Assembly (NCBI RefSeq): GCF_900116145.1
Contig: NZ_FPAB01000001.1
Span: forward strand, 248,001-312,000
Direction: 5' to 3'
From: Streptomyces harbinensis
GTDB taxonomy: Bacteria > Actinomycetota > Actinomycetes > Streptomycetales > Streptomycetaceae
Length of the DNA: 64,000 nucleotides
In this document: positions 18,175 through 25,895 of the stretch, in pieces
Layout: each line of letters opens with the position of its first letter
Position numbering within the stretch: position 1 is the first letter of the stretch
Position numbers and translations under genes: made by a program
The notes under the pieces: model-generated
What the model was told of the DNA's origin: nothing
The model's database searches: none
What the model saw: only the letters and a program-made list of their open reading frames with translations

Positions 18175-19034
18175 GCGGGCCGGGCGACGGGCCACGGTCA
18201 CCCGTCCATCCGTACGAAAATAGCGCCGTGAGTGACACCACTGATCCCGCCACCCGTCCGTCCGGCGACCCCCGCGCGACGAGCACGTCGCACCGGGCCG
18301 CCTCGCCGATCATCCCGCCCGGTATCCAGCCGGCCCTGCTGACGGCGGTGCTGGCGGCGCTGTTCGCCGTCACCGCGCCGCACGGGCAGTGGGCGCTGCT
18401 GGGGCCGGTGGTCGTGCTCCAGGCGGTCACCGCGGCCGGCTGGTTCCGGCTGAACGGGATGTGGCCGGCCCGGCAGGGCATCCTGCTGGCGTTCGCGGCG
18501 GGCCTGGCGGCCGATGTCGCGCTGCTGTCCACCTCCCGCGAGCACGGCATCACCGCCATGGTGGGCACGCTCGGCGTCTGGTTCCTGCTGGTGGTGCTGC
18601 TCCAGCTGCGGCACCGGGGCGGCGGGGACGAGCGGCTGGACGCGCTGACCGCGACCGCCGCGTCCACGCTGCTGACGGTGGTGGCCGCCGGTCATCTGGC
18701 GGCGGTGGAGTTCTCCTCGACGGCGGTGGTGGTGGCCGCGACGGCCGTCGCCGTGGCGGCGGTGGCGCGCGGGCTGGTGACGGCGGCGTTCGTGGCGCCC
18801 GCTCTCGCCTTCGTGCTGGCCACGGCGGCCGGGGCCGGGGCGGCGCAGCTGGCGGACCTGGAGCTGTGGAAGGGCGCGGCGCTCGGCGCGGCGGCCGGGG
18901 CGTGCGCGCTGGCGGGGCTGCGGGTGGCCAGTTACGACTTCCCGTCCCGGTTCGTGCACTTCACCGCGGGGGTGGCGCTGCCCCTGACGGCGGCGGCCCC
19001 GGCGGTGTATCCGCTGGCCCGGGTGCTCTTGTAA
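18171..19034 (+). CDS. Polytopic membrane protein of unknown function
   Basis: 287 residues with about eight hydrophobic segments after a Pro/Thr-rich 50-residue cytoplasmic start. The segments include 'ALLTAVLAALFAVTA', 'LLGPVVVLQAVTAAGW' and 'GVWFLLVVLLQLRH'. I recognise no functional motif; conserved homologues sit beside glnR in other Streptomyces. The GTG at 18171 overlaps the MoaD-like stop (GTGA), implying coupling. A second GTG at 18228 is preceded by TACGAAAAT-like sequence and could be an alternative leaderless start. Confidence 0.75.
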   Translation: MSGPGDGPRSPVHPYENSAVSDTTDPATRPSGDPRATSTSHRAASPIIPPGIQPALLTAVLAALFAVTAPHGQWALLGPVVVLQAVTAAGWFRLNGMWPARQGILLAFAAGLAADVALLSTSREHGITAMVGTLGVWFLLVVLLQLRHRGGGDERLDALTATAASTLLTVVAAGHLAAVEFSSTAVVVAATAVAVAAVARGLVTAAFVAPALAFVLATAAGAGAAQLADLELWKGAALGAAAGACALAGLRVASYDFPSRFVHFTAGVALPLTAAAPAVYPLARVLL

Positions 19035-19129
19035 CGGAGCTGCTGCAAGGCGATCGTCCGCCCGCCGCGAACCGGAGGGCCGGGTTACGCTCGCGGCAGA
19101 CCGGACATACGACGGGGGAACCACACCCA

Positions 19130-19861
19130 ATGCGCGCCTTGCGAATATCAGTGATCGTGCTCGTCGTCCTCGGCGTGCTCTTCACCGTGGCCGACCGGCT
19201 CGCGGTGTCGTACGCCGAGGACGAGGTCGCCGCGAAGGCACAGAGTTCGCTCGGCCTCTCCGAGACCCCGGACGTGTCGGTCAAGGGTTTCCCCTTCCTC
19301 ACCCAGATCCTGGGCAAGAACCTGAGCCGGGTCGATGTCGGTCTCGACTCCTACCCGGCGCAGGTGGACGGCACCTCGATCACGGTGGAGCAGCTGGACA
19401 TCGAGCTGCGCGATCTGAAGCTCGGCTCGAACTACTCGACCGCCACCGCGCGGCAGGCGGACGGCACCGGGCTGATCACGTACGAGGAGCTGGGCCGGGC
19501 GTACGGCGAGCTGCTGGGCTCGGACAGCACGGGGCTCGGCATCGCCTTCGGTCTCGCGGACGACGGGCGGCTGCTGATCACGCTCCAGGCGTCGGTGATG
19601 GGGCAGCGCCTCAATGTGGGGGACGTGCCGGGGGACATCACCCTGGAGGGCGACCGGGTGCGGGTGAACGTCGACAAGGACGAGCTGCCGAGTCTGCCCG
19701 CTGCCGCGCTGTCGCAGGTGGAGGCGCTGATCGACGAGCAGGCCGGGGTGGAGCGCACCATCTCGGGGCTGCCGGACGGGCTGAGCCTGGACGCGGTGAC
19801 GCCGGGTGAGCAGGGCCTTGAGCTGTCGGTGAGCGGGAGCGATCTGCGGCTGGTGGGCTGA
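19130..19861 (+). CDS. DUF2993 (LmeA-like) phospholipid-binding protein
   Basis: 243-residue exported protein. An uncleaved signal/anchor at residues 3-22 ('LRISVIVLVVLGVLFTVADR') is followed by the DUF2993 domain ('VKGFPFLTQILGKNLSRVDV', 'VEQLDIELRDLKLG'). Mycobacterial LmeA of this family binds phosphatidylinositol in the periplasm during mannolipid elongation; the Streptomyces role is unknown. The ATG at 19130 has GGGGGAA 9 nt upstream. Confidence 0.85.
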   Translation: MRALRISVIVLVVLGVLFTVADRLAVSYAEDEVAAKAQSSLGLSETPDVSVKGFPFLTQILGKNLSRVDVGLDSYPAQVDGTSITVEQLDIELRDLKLGSNYSTATARQADGTGLITYEELGRAYGELLGSDSTGLGIAFGLADDGRLLITLQASVMGQRLNVGDVPGDITLEGDRVRVNVDKDELPSLPAAALSQVEALIDEQAGVERTISGLPDGLSLDAVTPGEQGLELSVSGSDLRLVG

Positions 19862-19963
19862 CCGGCTCCGCGCACCGCCGGACCGCCGCCGCACCGCCGC
19901 CGGACGGGGCCTCGCCCCGTTGTCCGGATGGCGGACATCCACATCTCAGCATCCGGAAGCCTG

Positions 19964-19993
19964 GTGACAGGCCGGGGACCGTATCCGTACGAT
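19964..19993 (+). promoter_or_regulatory. Promoter for the cysteine leader peptide and sulfurtransferase genes
   Basis: A -35 GTGACA (19964-19969) and a -10 TACGAT (19988-19993) are 18 bp apart. The -10 ends 7 nt before the leader-peptide ATG at 20001, so transcription probably starts at that ATG. Confidence 0.6.
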
Positions 19994-20000
19994 CACGGAC

Positions 20001-20102
20001 ATGATGCGTCAGGCTGCGGGCACCCCCGCCGGGGGACTCACCAAGCGGCGGGCAGTGGACCTCTGCCGCGTCGCCGCCATGCTCTGTCGCCGCGCCGGCT
20101 GA
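20001..20102 (+). CDS. Cysteine-responsive leader peptide
   Basis: 33 codons ending 'LTKRRAVDLCRVAAMLCRR' then Ala-Gly-stop. This is the recurrent actinobacterial leader-peptide pattern (R-R-x-V-D-L-C-R-V-x-x-x-L-C) found upstream of sulfur and cysteine genes. The two Cys codons (TGC, TGT) near the end are where ribosomes would stall when Cys-tRNA is scarce. It is probably leaderless. The sulfurtransferase follows 167 nt later, with a hairpin between. Confidence 0.8.
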   Translation: MMRQAAGTPAGGLTKRRAVDLCRVAAMLCRRAG

Positions 20103-20196
20103 CAGCCGCGCCCTTCCCGCGCACCGCCGTACCACCCCCGCACCGCCACCGGTGCGCCGCGCCGTGCCCTCGGCCCGTGCGTACGCCGGTCCGCGT

Positions 20197-20220
20197 CCGG
20201 TACGTATCGGTACATACCGG
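20197..20220 (+). promoter_or_regulatory. Candidate attenuator hairpin between leader peptide and sulfurtransferase
   Basis: CCGGTA at 20197-20202 pairs with TACCGG at 20215-20220; two further pairs inside are separated by one mismatch. It sits 49 nt upstream of the sulfurtransferase ATG. The rest of 20103-20269 is noncoding leader. Confidence 0.4.
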
Positions 20221-20269
20221 CATGAACTCCCGACTCCCCCCTGCTCACCACAGCCGAAGGAGAACGAGC

Positions 20270-21109
20270 ATGAGCCGCAGTGACGTCCTGGTGGACGCCG
20301 ACTGGGTCCAGCAGCACCTCGACGACCCCAAGGTCGTCATCGTCGAGGTGGACGAGGACACCTCCGCCTACGAGAAGAACCACATCAAGAACGCCATCCG
20401 CATCGACTGGAAGCAGGACCTCCAGGACCCGGTGCGCCGCGACTTCGTCGACCGCGAGGGCTTCGAGAAGCTGCTGTCCGCCAAGGGCATCGCCAACGAC
20501 GACACGGTGGTGCTGTACGGCGGCAACAACAACTGGTTCGCGGCCTACGCGTACTGGTACTTCAAGCTGTACGGCCACGGCGACGTCCGGCTGCTGGACG
20601 GCGGGCGCAAGAAGTGGGAGCTGGACTCCCGCGACCTGGTGGCCGAGGTGCCGCAGCGCGCCGCCACCGAGTACCGCGCCCAGGAGCAGGACCTGTCCAT
20701 CCGCGCCTTCCGCGACGAGGTCGTGGCGGCGATCGGCACCCAGAACCTGGTCGACGTGCGCTCCCCCGACGAGTTCACCGGCAAGCTGCTCGCCCCGGCG
20801 CACCTGCCGCAGGAGCAGTCGCAGGTGGCCGGCCACGTGCCGTCCGCCCGCAACATCCCGTGGTCGAAGTCCGCGAACGACGACGGCACCTTCCGCTCGG
20901 ACGAGGAACTGACCGCGCTGTACGAGGGCGAGGGCGTCGACCTGAGCAAGGACACCATCGCGTACTGCCGCATCGGTGAGCGCTCGGCGCACAGCTGGTT
21001 CGTGCTGCACGAGCTGCTGGGTCAGCAGAACGTCAAGAACTACGACGGCTCGTGGACCGAGTACGGCTCGCTGGTGGGCGTCCCCGTCGAGACCGGCCCG
21101 GCGAAGTAA
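20270..21109 (+). CDS. Thiosulfate sulfurtransferase (rhodanese)
   Basis: 279-residue protein with two rhodanese domains. The inactive N-terminal domain (8-130) precedes the active C-terminal one, with catalytic Cys in 'IAYCRIGERSAHSWF' (CRxGxRS, typical of actinobacterial SseA/CysA-type enzymes). It moves sulfane sulfur from thiosulfate to a thiol acceptor. The ATG at 20270 has AAGGAG 6 nt upstream. It is under the leader peptide's control and followed 21 nt later by the DUF1416 gene, its constant partner in actinomycetes. Confidence 0.95.
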   Translation: MSRSDVLVDADWVQQHLDDPKVVIVEVDEDTSAYEKNHIKNAIRIDWKQDLQDPVRRDFVDREGFEKLLSAKGIANDDTVVLYGGNNNWFAAYAYWYFKLYGHGDVRLLDGGRKKWELDSRDLVAEVPQRAATEYRAQEQDLSIRAFRDEVVAAIGTQNLVDVRSPDEFTGKLLAPAHLPQEQSQVAGHVPSARNIPWSKSANDDGTFRSDEELTALYEGEGVDLSKDTIAYCRIGERSAHSWFVLHELLGQQNVKNYDGSWTEYGSLVGVPVETGPAK

Positions 21110-21130
21110 GAGAAGACGGAGACAGGAATC

Positions 21131-21418
21131 ATGTGCGGAGCGAAGTCCGGCGGCCCCGACGCCGCCGCCACGGTGGGCCAGACGACCATCCAGGGCGTGG
21201 TCACGCGGGACGGGGTACCGGTGACGGGGTACGTCCGACTGCTTGACGGCACCGGCGAGTTCACGGCGGAGGTGCCCACCTCGGCGACGGGCCAGTTCCG
21301 GTTCTTCGCGGCCGAGGGCACCTGGACGGTGCGCGCGCTGGTTCCCGGCGGGAGCGCCGACCGCACCGTGGTGCTCGCCGAGCGCGGCGCGCTGGCCGAG
21401 GTCGCCATCGCGCTGTAG
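21131..21418 (+). CDS. DUF1416 protein, sulfurtransferase partner
   Basis: 95 residues. It starts 'CGAKSGGPDA' after Met, then an Ig-like/transthyretin-like beta domain ('GVVTRDGVPVTGYVRLLDGT', 'GTWTVRALVPGG'). The family is almost always directly downstream of a sulfurtransferase gene; Cys2 may accept sulfur, which is inference. GGAGACAGGA precedes the ATG. A hexamer run of CCGGCC follows the stop. Confidence 0.9.
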   Translation: MCGAKSGGPDAAATVGQTTIQGVVTRDGVPVTGYVRLLDGTGEFTAEVPTSATGQFRFFAAEGTWTVRALVPGGSADRTVVLAERGALAEVAIAL

Positions 21419-21458
21419 CCCCGGCCCCGGCCCCGGCCCCGGCGGAAACGCAAAACGA

Positions 21459-21493
21459 CCGCGCCCCTTACGGTGTCACCGGAGGGGGCGCGG
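21459..21493 (+). terminator. Terminator of the sulfurtransferase operon
   Basis: CCGCGCCCC / GGGGCGCGG form a perfect 9-bp stem around a 17-nt loop, 40 nt past the DUF1416 stop. It may also stop transcription from the opposite-strand micro-ORF. Confidence 0.7.
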
Positions 21494-21571
21494 CCTTCGG
21501 GTATCAGGGGGTTCGGAGTCCTGGGATTCCTGGTTGGTCGACGGTGTTTCCGGGTTCAGCGGCAAGGTCGG

Positions 21572-21655
21572 TCAGCTCGCCGTCCCGCAGTTGCCGCAGA
21601 CCCAGTCGCCCGCGGGTCCTTGATGCATGTTACCGCCACAGTTCGGACAATTCAT
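21572..21655 (-). CDS. 27-residue zinc-ribbon microprotein
   Basis: A short ORF encoding M-NCPNCGGNMHQGPAGDWVC followed by GNCGTAS and stop: two CxxC knuckles (C3/C6 and C20/C23) separated by 13 residues, the geometry of a rubredoxin-like or FmdB-like zinc ribbon. GAGAGG lies about 9 nt before the ATG (21653-21655). Function unknown: perhaps a regulator, metal buffer or protein-interaction module. Too short for most gene callers. Confidence 0.65.
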   Translation of the reverse strand: MNCPNCGGNMHQGPAGDWVCGNCGTAS

Positions 21656-21845
21656 GATCACATCCTCTCCACGCCGTTAGACGCACGAGCCGCCGAACCC
21701 GTTCAGTCCGGCGTGATCACAAAACGGTCAATGGGCACGGCACGCCACCCAGCCAACTGGCCTACCTCCCTCGGCTTCCCCAGGATGCGGCCCGCTAGAC
21801 TCGGCAGAGCACCGTATTTTTCCCGCCGACGCACTAGGAGCCCCC

Positions 21846-21947
21846 GTGCTCGAGGCATTCTTCATCACCCTGATGGTTCTGGTCGCCGTGGGCACCGCGG
21901 CGTTCACCGGCCTGGTCGTGAAGAAGCTCTACCAGGGCCAGCGCTGA
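21846..21947 (+). CDS. 33-residue single-span membrane protein coupled to nitrobindin
   Basis: GTG start with AGGAG 5 nt upstream. The product is one hydrophobic helix ('FFITLMVLVAVGTAAFTGLV') with a basic cytoplasmic end 'VKKLYQGQR'. Its TGA overlaps the nitrobindin ATG (TGATG), so the two are made together. A TAGACT -10 box lies at 21796-21801. I know of similar short proteins at this locus in other Streptomyces, without a function. It may anchor or recruit nitrobindin to the membrane (inference). Confidence 0.75.
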   Translation: MLEAFFITLMVLVAVGTAAFTGLVVKKLYQGQR

Positions 21948-22510
21948 TGATCGAGATCCCCTCCGATCTGCACCCCGATCTCGTACCGCTGGTCTTCCTG
22001 CTGGGCAACTGGACCGGCGCGGGCGTGGCCGAGTTCGCCGGTGAGGAAGCCACCAACTTCGGCCAGGAAGTCAGCTTCTCGCACGACGGCCGGGACTTCC
22101 TGGAGTACTCCTCGCACACCTGGCAGCTGGACGACCAGGGCGAGAAGGTCCGCCCGCTGGAGTCCGAGCACGGCTTCTGGCGGGTGACGGGCGAGCGCAA
22201 GGTCGAGGCCGTCCTGATCCGCCAGGACGGGGTCGCCGAGGTCTGGTACGGAGAACTGGCCGAGGGCAAGCCGCGCATCGACCTGGCCACCGACGCCATC
22301 GCGCGTACGCCGTCCGCCGGTCCCTACACGGGCGGAAAGCGGCTGTACGGCTACGTCAACAGCGATCTGATGTGGGTCGGCGAGAAGGCGACCCCCGAGG
22401 TGCCGCTGCGCCCGTACATGTCGGCGCACCTGAAGAAGGTCGTCGACCCCAGCACCTGGGCCAAGGACCTGAAGGACCTGCCGGACGACGGCATCGCCTT
22501 CTTCCGCTGA
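21947..22510 (+). CDS. Nitrobindin / FABP-like heme-binding protein (peroxynitrite isomerase)
   Basis: 187 residues forming a 10-strand beta-barrel of the nitrobindin (THAP4 C-domain, DUF1794) family. These bind ferric heme and isomerise peroxynitrite to nitrate. The family motif GxWxGxG appears as 'LLGNWTGAGVAEF' (residues 18-30), followed by 'QEVSFSHDGRDFLEYSSHTW' and 'ESEHGFWRV'. The start overlaps the upstream micro-ORF stop. A terminator follows at 22558. Confidence 0.9.
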   Translation: MIEIPSDLHPDLVPLVFLLGNWTGAGVAEFAGEEATNFGQEVSFSHDGRDFLEYSSHTWQLDDQGEKVRPLESEHGFWRVTGERKVEAVLIRQDGVAEVWYGELAEGKPRIDLATDAIARTPSAGPYTGGKRLYGYVNSDLMWVGEKATPEVPLRPYMSAHLKKVVDPSTWAKDLKDLPDDGIAFFR

Positions 22511-22557
22511 CCGGCGCGGGCCGGGCCCGGCGGGCGCCGGAGCCCGGACAGCAGAAC

Positions 22558-22587
22558 GCCCCCGGCCGCGTGCGCGGCACCGGGGGC
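22558..22587 (+). terminator. Terminator after nitrobindin
   Basis: GCCCCCGG / CCGGGGGC stem with a 14-nt loop, 47 nt past the stop. A second inverted repeat, GCCTCGGG (22603-22610) / CCCGAGGC (22633-22640), follows. The rest of the 206-bp gap shows nothing else. Confidence 0.65.
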
Positions 22588-22716
22588 ATCCGGTGAAGCC
22601 CTGCCTCGGGCGGCATGTCGGTCAGAGGCGGACCCGAGGCTCACCTTGCGAACGTACCACGAGGGCCCCGGCCCGGCGAGAGCGCGTCCGGGGCGGGGGC
22701 GAGGAGTGCGGACCGG

Positions 22717-23394
22717 ATGACCGAGCAGCCGCCCGTGTGGATGACCCGGGCGTTCTCCCGGCCCCGGCTGGCCGGCTATCTGCGGGCCAGTGACGGCGAC
22801 CCCGGGCGGGCCGAGCGGCTGTACTGGTGGAACGTCGAGGCGTCGGCGGCGCTGTACGGGCCGCTGCACTGCCTGGAGATCTCCTTACGCAACGCGCTGC
22901 ACGAGCGGCTGCGGGACGCCTACGGGCGGCCCGACTGGTGGCATGCGGCCCCGCTGAACGACGCCGGGCGGCGGCTGACGCGGGAGGCCGGCCGCATCAG
23001 CCGGCGGCGGCGCCCCGGGCCCGTCCCGCCGGACCATGTGGTCGCCGAGCTGAACTTCGGCTTCTGGGTGTCGCTGCTCAGCAAGGGCGGCCGGGGCGGC
23101 CAGTACGACCGCCAGCTGTGGGTGCCCGTGCTGCACCGGGCGTTCCCGCACTACTCCGGGCGCCGCGACGAACTGCACGGCACGCTGGACGCGCTGCGGC
23201 TGCTGCGGAACCGGGTGATGCACCACGAGCCGATACACCACCGCGATCTCGTGCACGACCACCGGATGATCTACCGGGTGCTCGGCTGGATCAGCACCGA
23301 GGCGGCCAAGGAGATCCAGGTCCTGGACCGCTTCCCGGCCGTGCTGGAGCACCGGGCCGCCACCTGCGGCGGCGGCCGGAGCCCACGGTTCTGA
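22717..23394 (+). CDS. Abi-family protein with HEPN RNase-like motif
   Basis: 225 residues related to the Abi_2/AbiD-F abortive-infection group. Helical throughout; 'ALYGPLHCLEISLRNALHER' is typical of the N-terminal half. Near residue 175, 'LRLLRNRVMHHEPIHHR' contains RX4H (R-NRVM-H), the HEPN ribonuclease active-site motif. It may degrade RNA upon phage infection; no antitoxin or partner gene is adjacent. The ATG at 22717 has GAGGAG 13 nt upstream, rather far. Confidence 0.75.
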   Translation: MTEQPPVWMTRAFSRPRLAGYLRASDGDPGRAERLYWWNVEASAALYGPLHCLEISLRNALHERLRDAYGRPDWWHAAPLNDAGRRLTREAGRISRRRRPGPVPPDHVVAELNFGFWVSLLSKGGRGGQYDRQLWVPVLHRAFPHYSGRRDELHGTLDALRLLRNRVMHHEPIHHRDLVHDHRMIYRVLGWISTEAAKEIQVLDRFPAVLEHRAATCGGGRSPRF

Positions 23395-23413
23395 ACCGGC
23401 GGGGGCACCGCCC

Positions 23414-24166
23414 TCACAGGGTGCGCAGCGCGCCGCCGTCCACCGGGATGACCGAGCCGGTGAGGTAGGAGGCCGCCGGGGAGAGCAGGAACGCGGCCGT
23501 GCGGCCGAACTCCTCCGGCTCGCCGTAGCGGCCCAGCGGGATGCCCGCCAGCGCGGACTCGCGGGCGTCGGGGAACGCCGCGTCCAGCTGCGTCATCCGG
23601 TCGGTGGCGATCCGGCCCGGCAGCAGCCCGAGCACCCGCACGCCGCGCGGCCCGAACTCGTCCGCCATGTCCTTGGCCACCATCGCCAGGCCCGGGCGCA
23701 GCCCGTTGGAGATGCCGAGCCCGCCGATCGGCGAGCGCACCGAGGTGGAGAGCACCAGGCCGATGGCGCCCTCGCCGGTGAGCGCGGCGGCGAAGGTCCT
23801 GGCGGCGCGGACGGCGCCGAGGAAGACCGATTCGAACGCGGTGCGCCACTGCTCGTCGGTGACCGAGGCGGCGGTACCGGGCGGCGGGCCGCCGACCGAG
23901 ATCAGCGCGCCGTCCAGCCGGCCGAACCGGTCCAGGGCGAGCGCCGTCAGCCGTTCTGCCGCCTCCGGGTCGGCCAGGTCGGCGGCCAGGCCGGTCACCC
24001 GGTCCGGGGCGCCCAGGGCCGCCGCCGCGGCCTCGACGCGCTCCGCGTCCCGGGAGGCCAGTACGACCCTGGCCCCGTCCGCGACGAGGGCGGCGGCCGT
24101 GGCGTGGCCCAGGCCCTTGCTGCCTCCGGTGACGATGTGGACGCGATCCGCCAGTCCGAGATCCAT
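23414..24166 (-). CDS. Short-chain dehydrogenase/reductase, atypical active site
   Basis: 250-residue SDR with an intact nucleotide-binding loop ('IVTGGSKGLGHATAAALV') and the family C-terminus 'YLTGSVIPVDGG'. The catalytic Tyr-x-x-x-Lys is replaced: aligning 'GISNGLRPGLAMVAKDMADE' to normal SDRs puts Ser at the Tyr position and Arg at the Lys position. A set of SDRs with this S-N-x-L-R-P-G pattern exists, so the change is lineage-typical, but normal proton relay is unlikely. The ATG has GGGAGG 11 nt upstream. Confidence 0.85.
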   Translation of the reverse strand: MDLGLADRVHIVTGGSKGLGHATAAALVADGARVVLASRDAERVEAAAAALGAPDRVTGLAADLADPEAAERLTALALDRFGRLDGALISVGGPPPGTAASVTDEQWRTAFESVFLGAVRAARTFAAALTGEGAIGLVLSTSVRSPIGGLGISNGLRPGLAMVAKDMADEFGPRGVRVLGLLPGRIATDRMTQLDAAFPDARESALAGIPLGRYGEPEEFGRTAAFLLSPAASYLTGSVIPVDGGALRTL

Positions 24167-24335
24167 CGCTTGGGTTCCTCCCGTGCGCTGTGGGCTTTAC
24201 GCCCGTTTGACATACCCCCGGGCAGGGTGGGAACCGCCTCCCCGCACGGGGGCCGCCGATCCCCTCCGGCCGCCTCCGTGCGGAGGCGCTAACGGGCGAC
24301 CCTATGCCCTGGCGGATTCCTCCTACACTGGGCTC

Positions 24336-24776
24336 GTGGTGAGCACCGACTGGCAGACCTCGCTCCGTGATCGCGGATACCGGCTGACGCCCCAGCGGCA
24401 GCTGGTGCTGGAGGCTGTCGACAAGCTGGAGCACTCCACGCCGGAGGACATCCTCACCGAGGTGCGCCGTACCGCCGGCGGGGTCAACATCTCCACCGTC
24501 TACCGCACGCTGGAGCTGCTGGAGGAGCTGGGCCTGGTCTCGCACGCCCACCTCGGCCACGGGGCGCCCACGTACCACCTGGCGGAGCGCCACCACCACA
24601 TGCATCTGATGTGCCGGGACTGCGGCACGGTGCTGGAGGCGGACCTGGAGGTGGCCGAGCCGTTCGCCCGGCAACTGCGCAAGGACTTCGGCTTCGAGAC
24701 CGATCTGCGGCATTTCGCGATTTTCGGCCGCTGCGGGGACTGCACGGCCGGTCCGGACGGAACGGCCGCGCCGTAG
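24336..24776 (+). CDS. nur: Nickel-responsive Fur-family regulator Nur
   Basis: 146 residues, closely matching S. coelicolor Nur, which uses Ni(II) to repress sodF and nickel uptake genes and indirectly favours nickel SodN. The HTH is 'RGYRLTPQRQLVLEAVDKLE' plus 'NISTVYRTLELLEELGLVSH'. The metal sites include the His cluster 'AERHHHMHLMC' and a C-terminal CxxC, 'FGRCGDC'. A GTG start at 24336 follows TACACT (24324-24329) by 6 nt, indicating a leaderless mRNA. Its known targets are not in this window. Confidence 0.95.
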   Translation: MVSTDWQTSLRDRGYRLTPQRQLVLEAVDKLEHSTPEDILTEVRRTAGGVNISTVYRTLELLEELGLVSHAHLGHGAPTYHLAERHHHMHLMCRDCGTVLEADLEVAEPFARQLRKDFGFETDLRHFAIFGRCGDCTAGPDGTAAP

Positions 24777-24785
24777 GCTGGCGGT

Positions 24786-25757
24786 ATGTCGTACGCCAGT
24801 CCTCTGCTGTCCCTGCCCGGCGCGGTCGCCGCGGATGCCCCCGATGCCGGGGTCGCCGCGCACTACGGTGATCTCTTCCGGGAACAACGGGCGCTGGACC
24901 AGGGGCGGGGCCTGGTGGATCTCTCCCACCGCGAGGTGGTCGCGGTCACCGGCGCCGACCGGCTGAGCTGGCTGCATCTGCTGCTGACCCAGCACGTGGA
25001 GCAGCTGCCCGCCGGGCAGGCCACCGAGGCGCTGATCCTGTCCGCGAAGGGCCACATCGAGCATGCCCTGTACCTGGTGGACGACGGCACCACCACCTGG
25101 ATGCACACCGAGCCCGGCAGCCGGGCGGCGCTGATCGGCTATCTGGAGTCGATGACGTTCTTCTACCGGGTGGAGGTCGCCGACCGCACGGACGCGTACG
25201 CGGTGGTGTTCCTGCCGGCCGGCTCGATCACCGAGGTGCCGGGCGACTGGGTGGTGCGCGAGACGCCGCACGGCCGGGACGTGTTCGTGCCGCGCGGCGA
25301 GCTGGCGGCGTTCGCGGACCGGGCGGGCCCGGCGGCCGGGGTGCTGGCGTACGAGGCGCTGCGGGTGGCCGGGCACCGGCCGCGTCTCGGCCGGGAGACC
25401 GACCACCGGACGATCCCGCACGAGCTGGGCTGGATCGGCGGCGCGGTGCATCTGGCCAAGGGCTGCTACCGGGGTCAGGAGACGGTGGCCCGGGTCCACA
25501 ACCTGGGCCGGCCGCCGCGCCGCCTGGTCTTCCTGCACCTGGACGGCAGCGAGGTGAAGATCCCCGAGCACGGGGCGCCGGTGCGCCTGGCGTCGGAGGG
25601 CGCGGAGGGCCGGCAGCTGGGCTTCGTCACCACCTCGGCCCGCCACCACGAACTGGGCCCGATCGCGCTGGCCCTGGTGAAGCGCAACGTCCCGGCGGAC
25701 GCCCCGCTGCTGGCCGGGGACACCCCGGCGGCGCAGGAGACGATCGTCGAGCCCTAG
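24786..25757 (+). CDS. ygfZ: YgfZ/GcvT-like folate-binding Fe-S cluster assembly protein
   Basis: 323 residues. YgfZ proteins bind folate and help assemble or repair [4Fe-4S] enzymes. The signature KGCYxGQE is present in 'LAKGCYRGQETVARVHNLG' (near residue 235), and 'GLVDLSHREVVAVTGADRLS' is the GcvT-type N-terminal motif. A TAGGCT -10 box (24774-24779) overlaps the nur stop and ends 6 nt before the ATG, giving a probable leaderless transcript. The 138-bp gap that follows shows no feature. Confidence 0.9.
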   Translation: MSYASPLLSLPGAVAADAPDAGVAAHYGDLFREQRALDQGRGLVDLSHREVVAVTGADRLSWLHLLLTQHVEQLPAGQATEALILSAKGHIEHALYLVDDGTTTWMHTEPGSRAALIGYLESMTFFYRVEVADRTDAYAVVFLPAGSITEVPGDWVVRETPHGRDVFVPRGELAAFADRAGPAAGVLAYEALRVAGHRPRLGRETDHRTIPHELGWIGGAVHLAKGCYRGQETVARVHNLGRPPRRLVFLHLDGSEVKIPEHGAPVRLASEGAEGRQLGFVTTSARHHELGPIALALVKRNVPADAPLLAGDTPAAQETIVEP

Positions 25758-25895
25758 GTGTACTGACCACAGAGGTTGGTACTGCGGCTGGCCCGGGTGA
25801 GCACCGGACCGCCCCGGCGCCCGGCGAGCGTGTCGGGGCCGCGGCGCGGCACGGCGTGCGGGTGGGGCTGTCGCCGGGGCAGGCGACGCGGGTCG

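Noticed and set aside
21419-21444. CCGGCC hexamer run as a functional repeat
   Set aside because: Simple GC slippage directly after a stop codon, no evidence of function.
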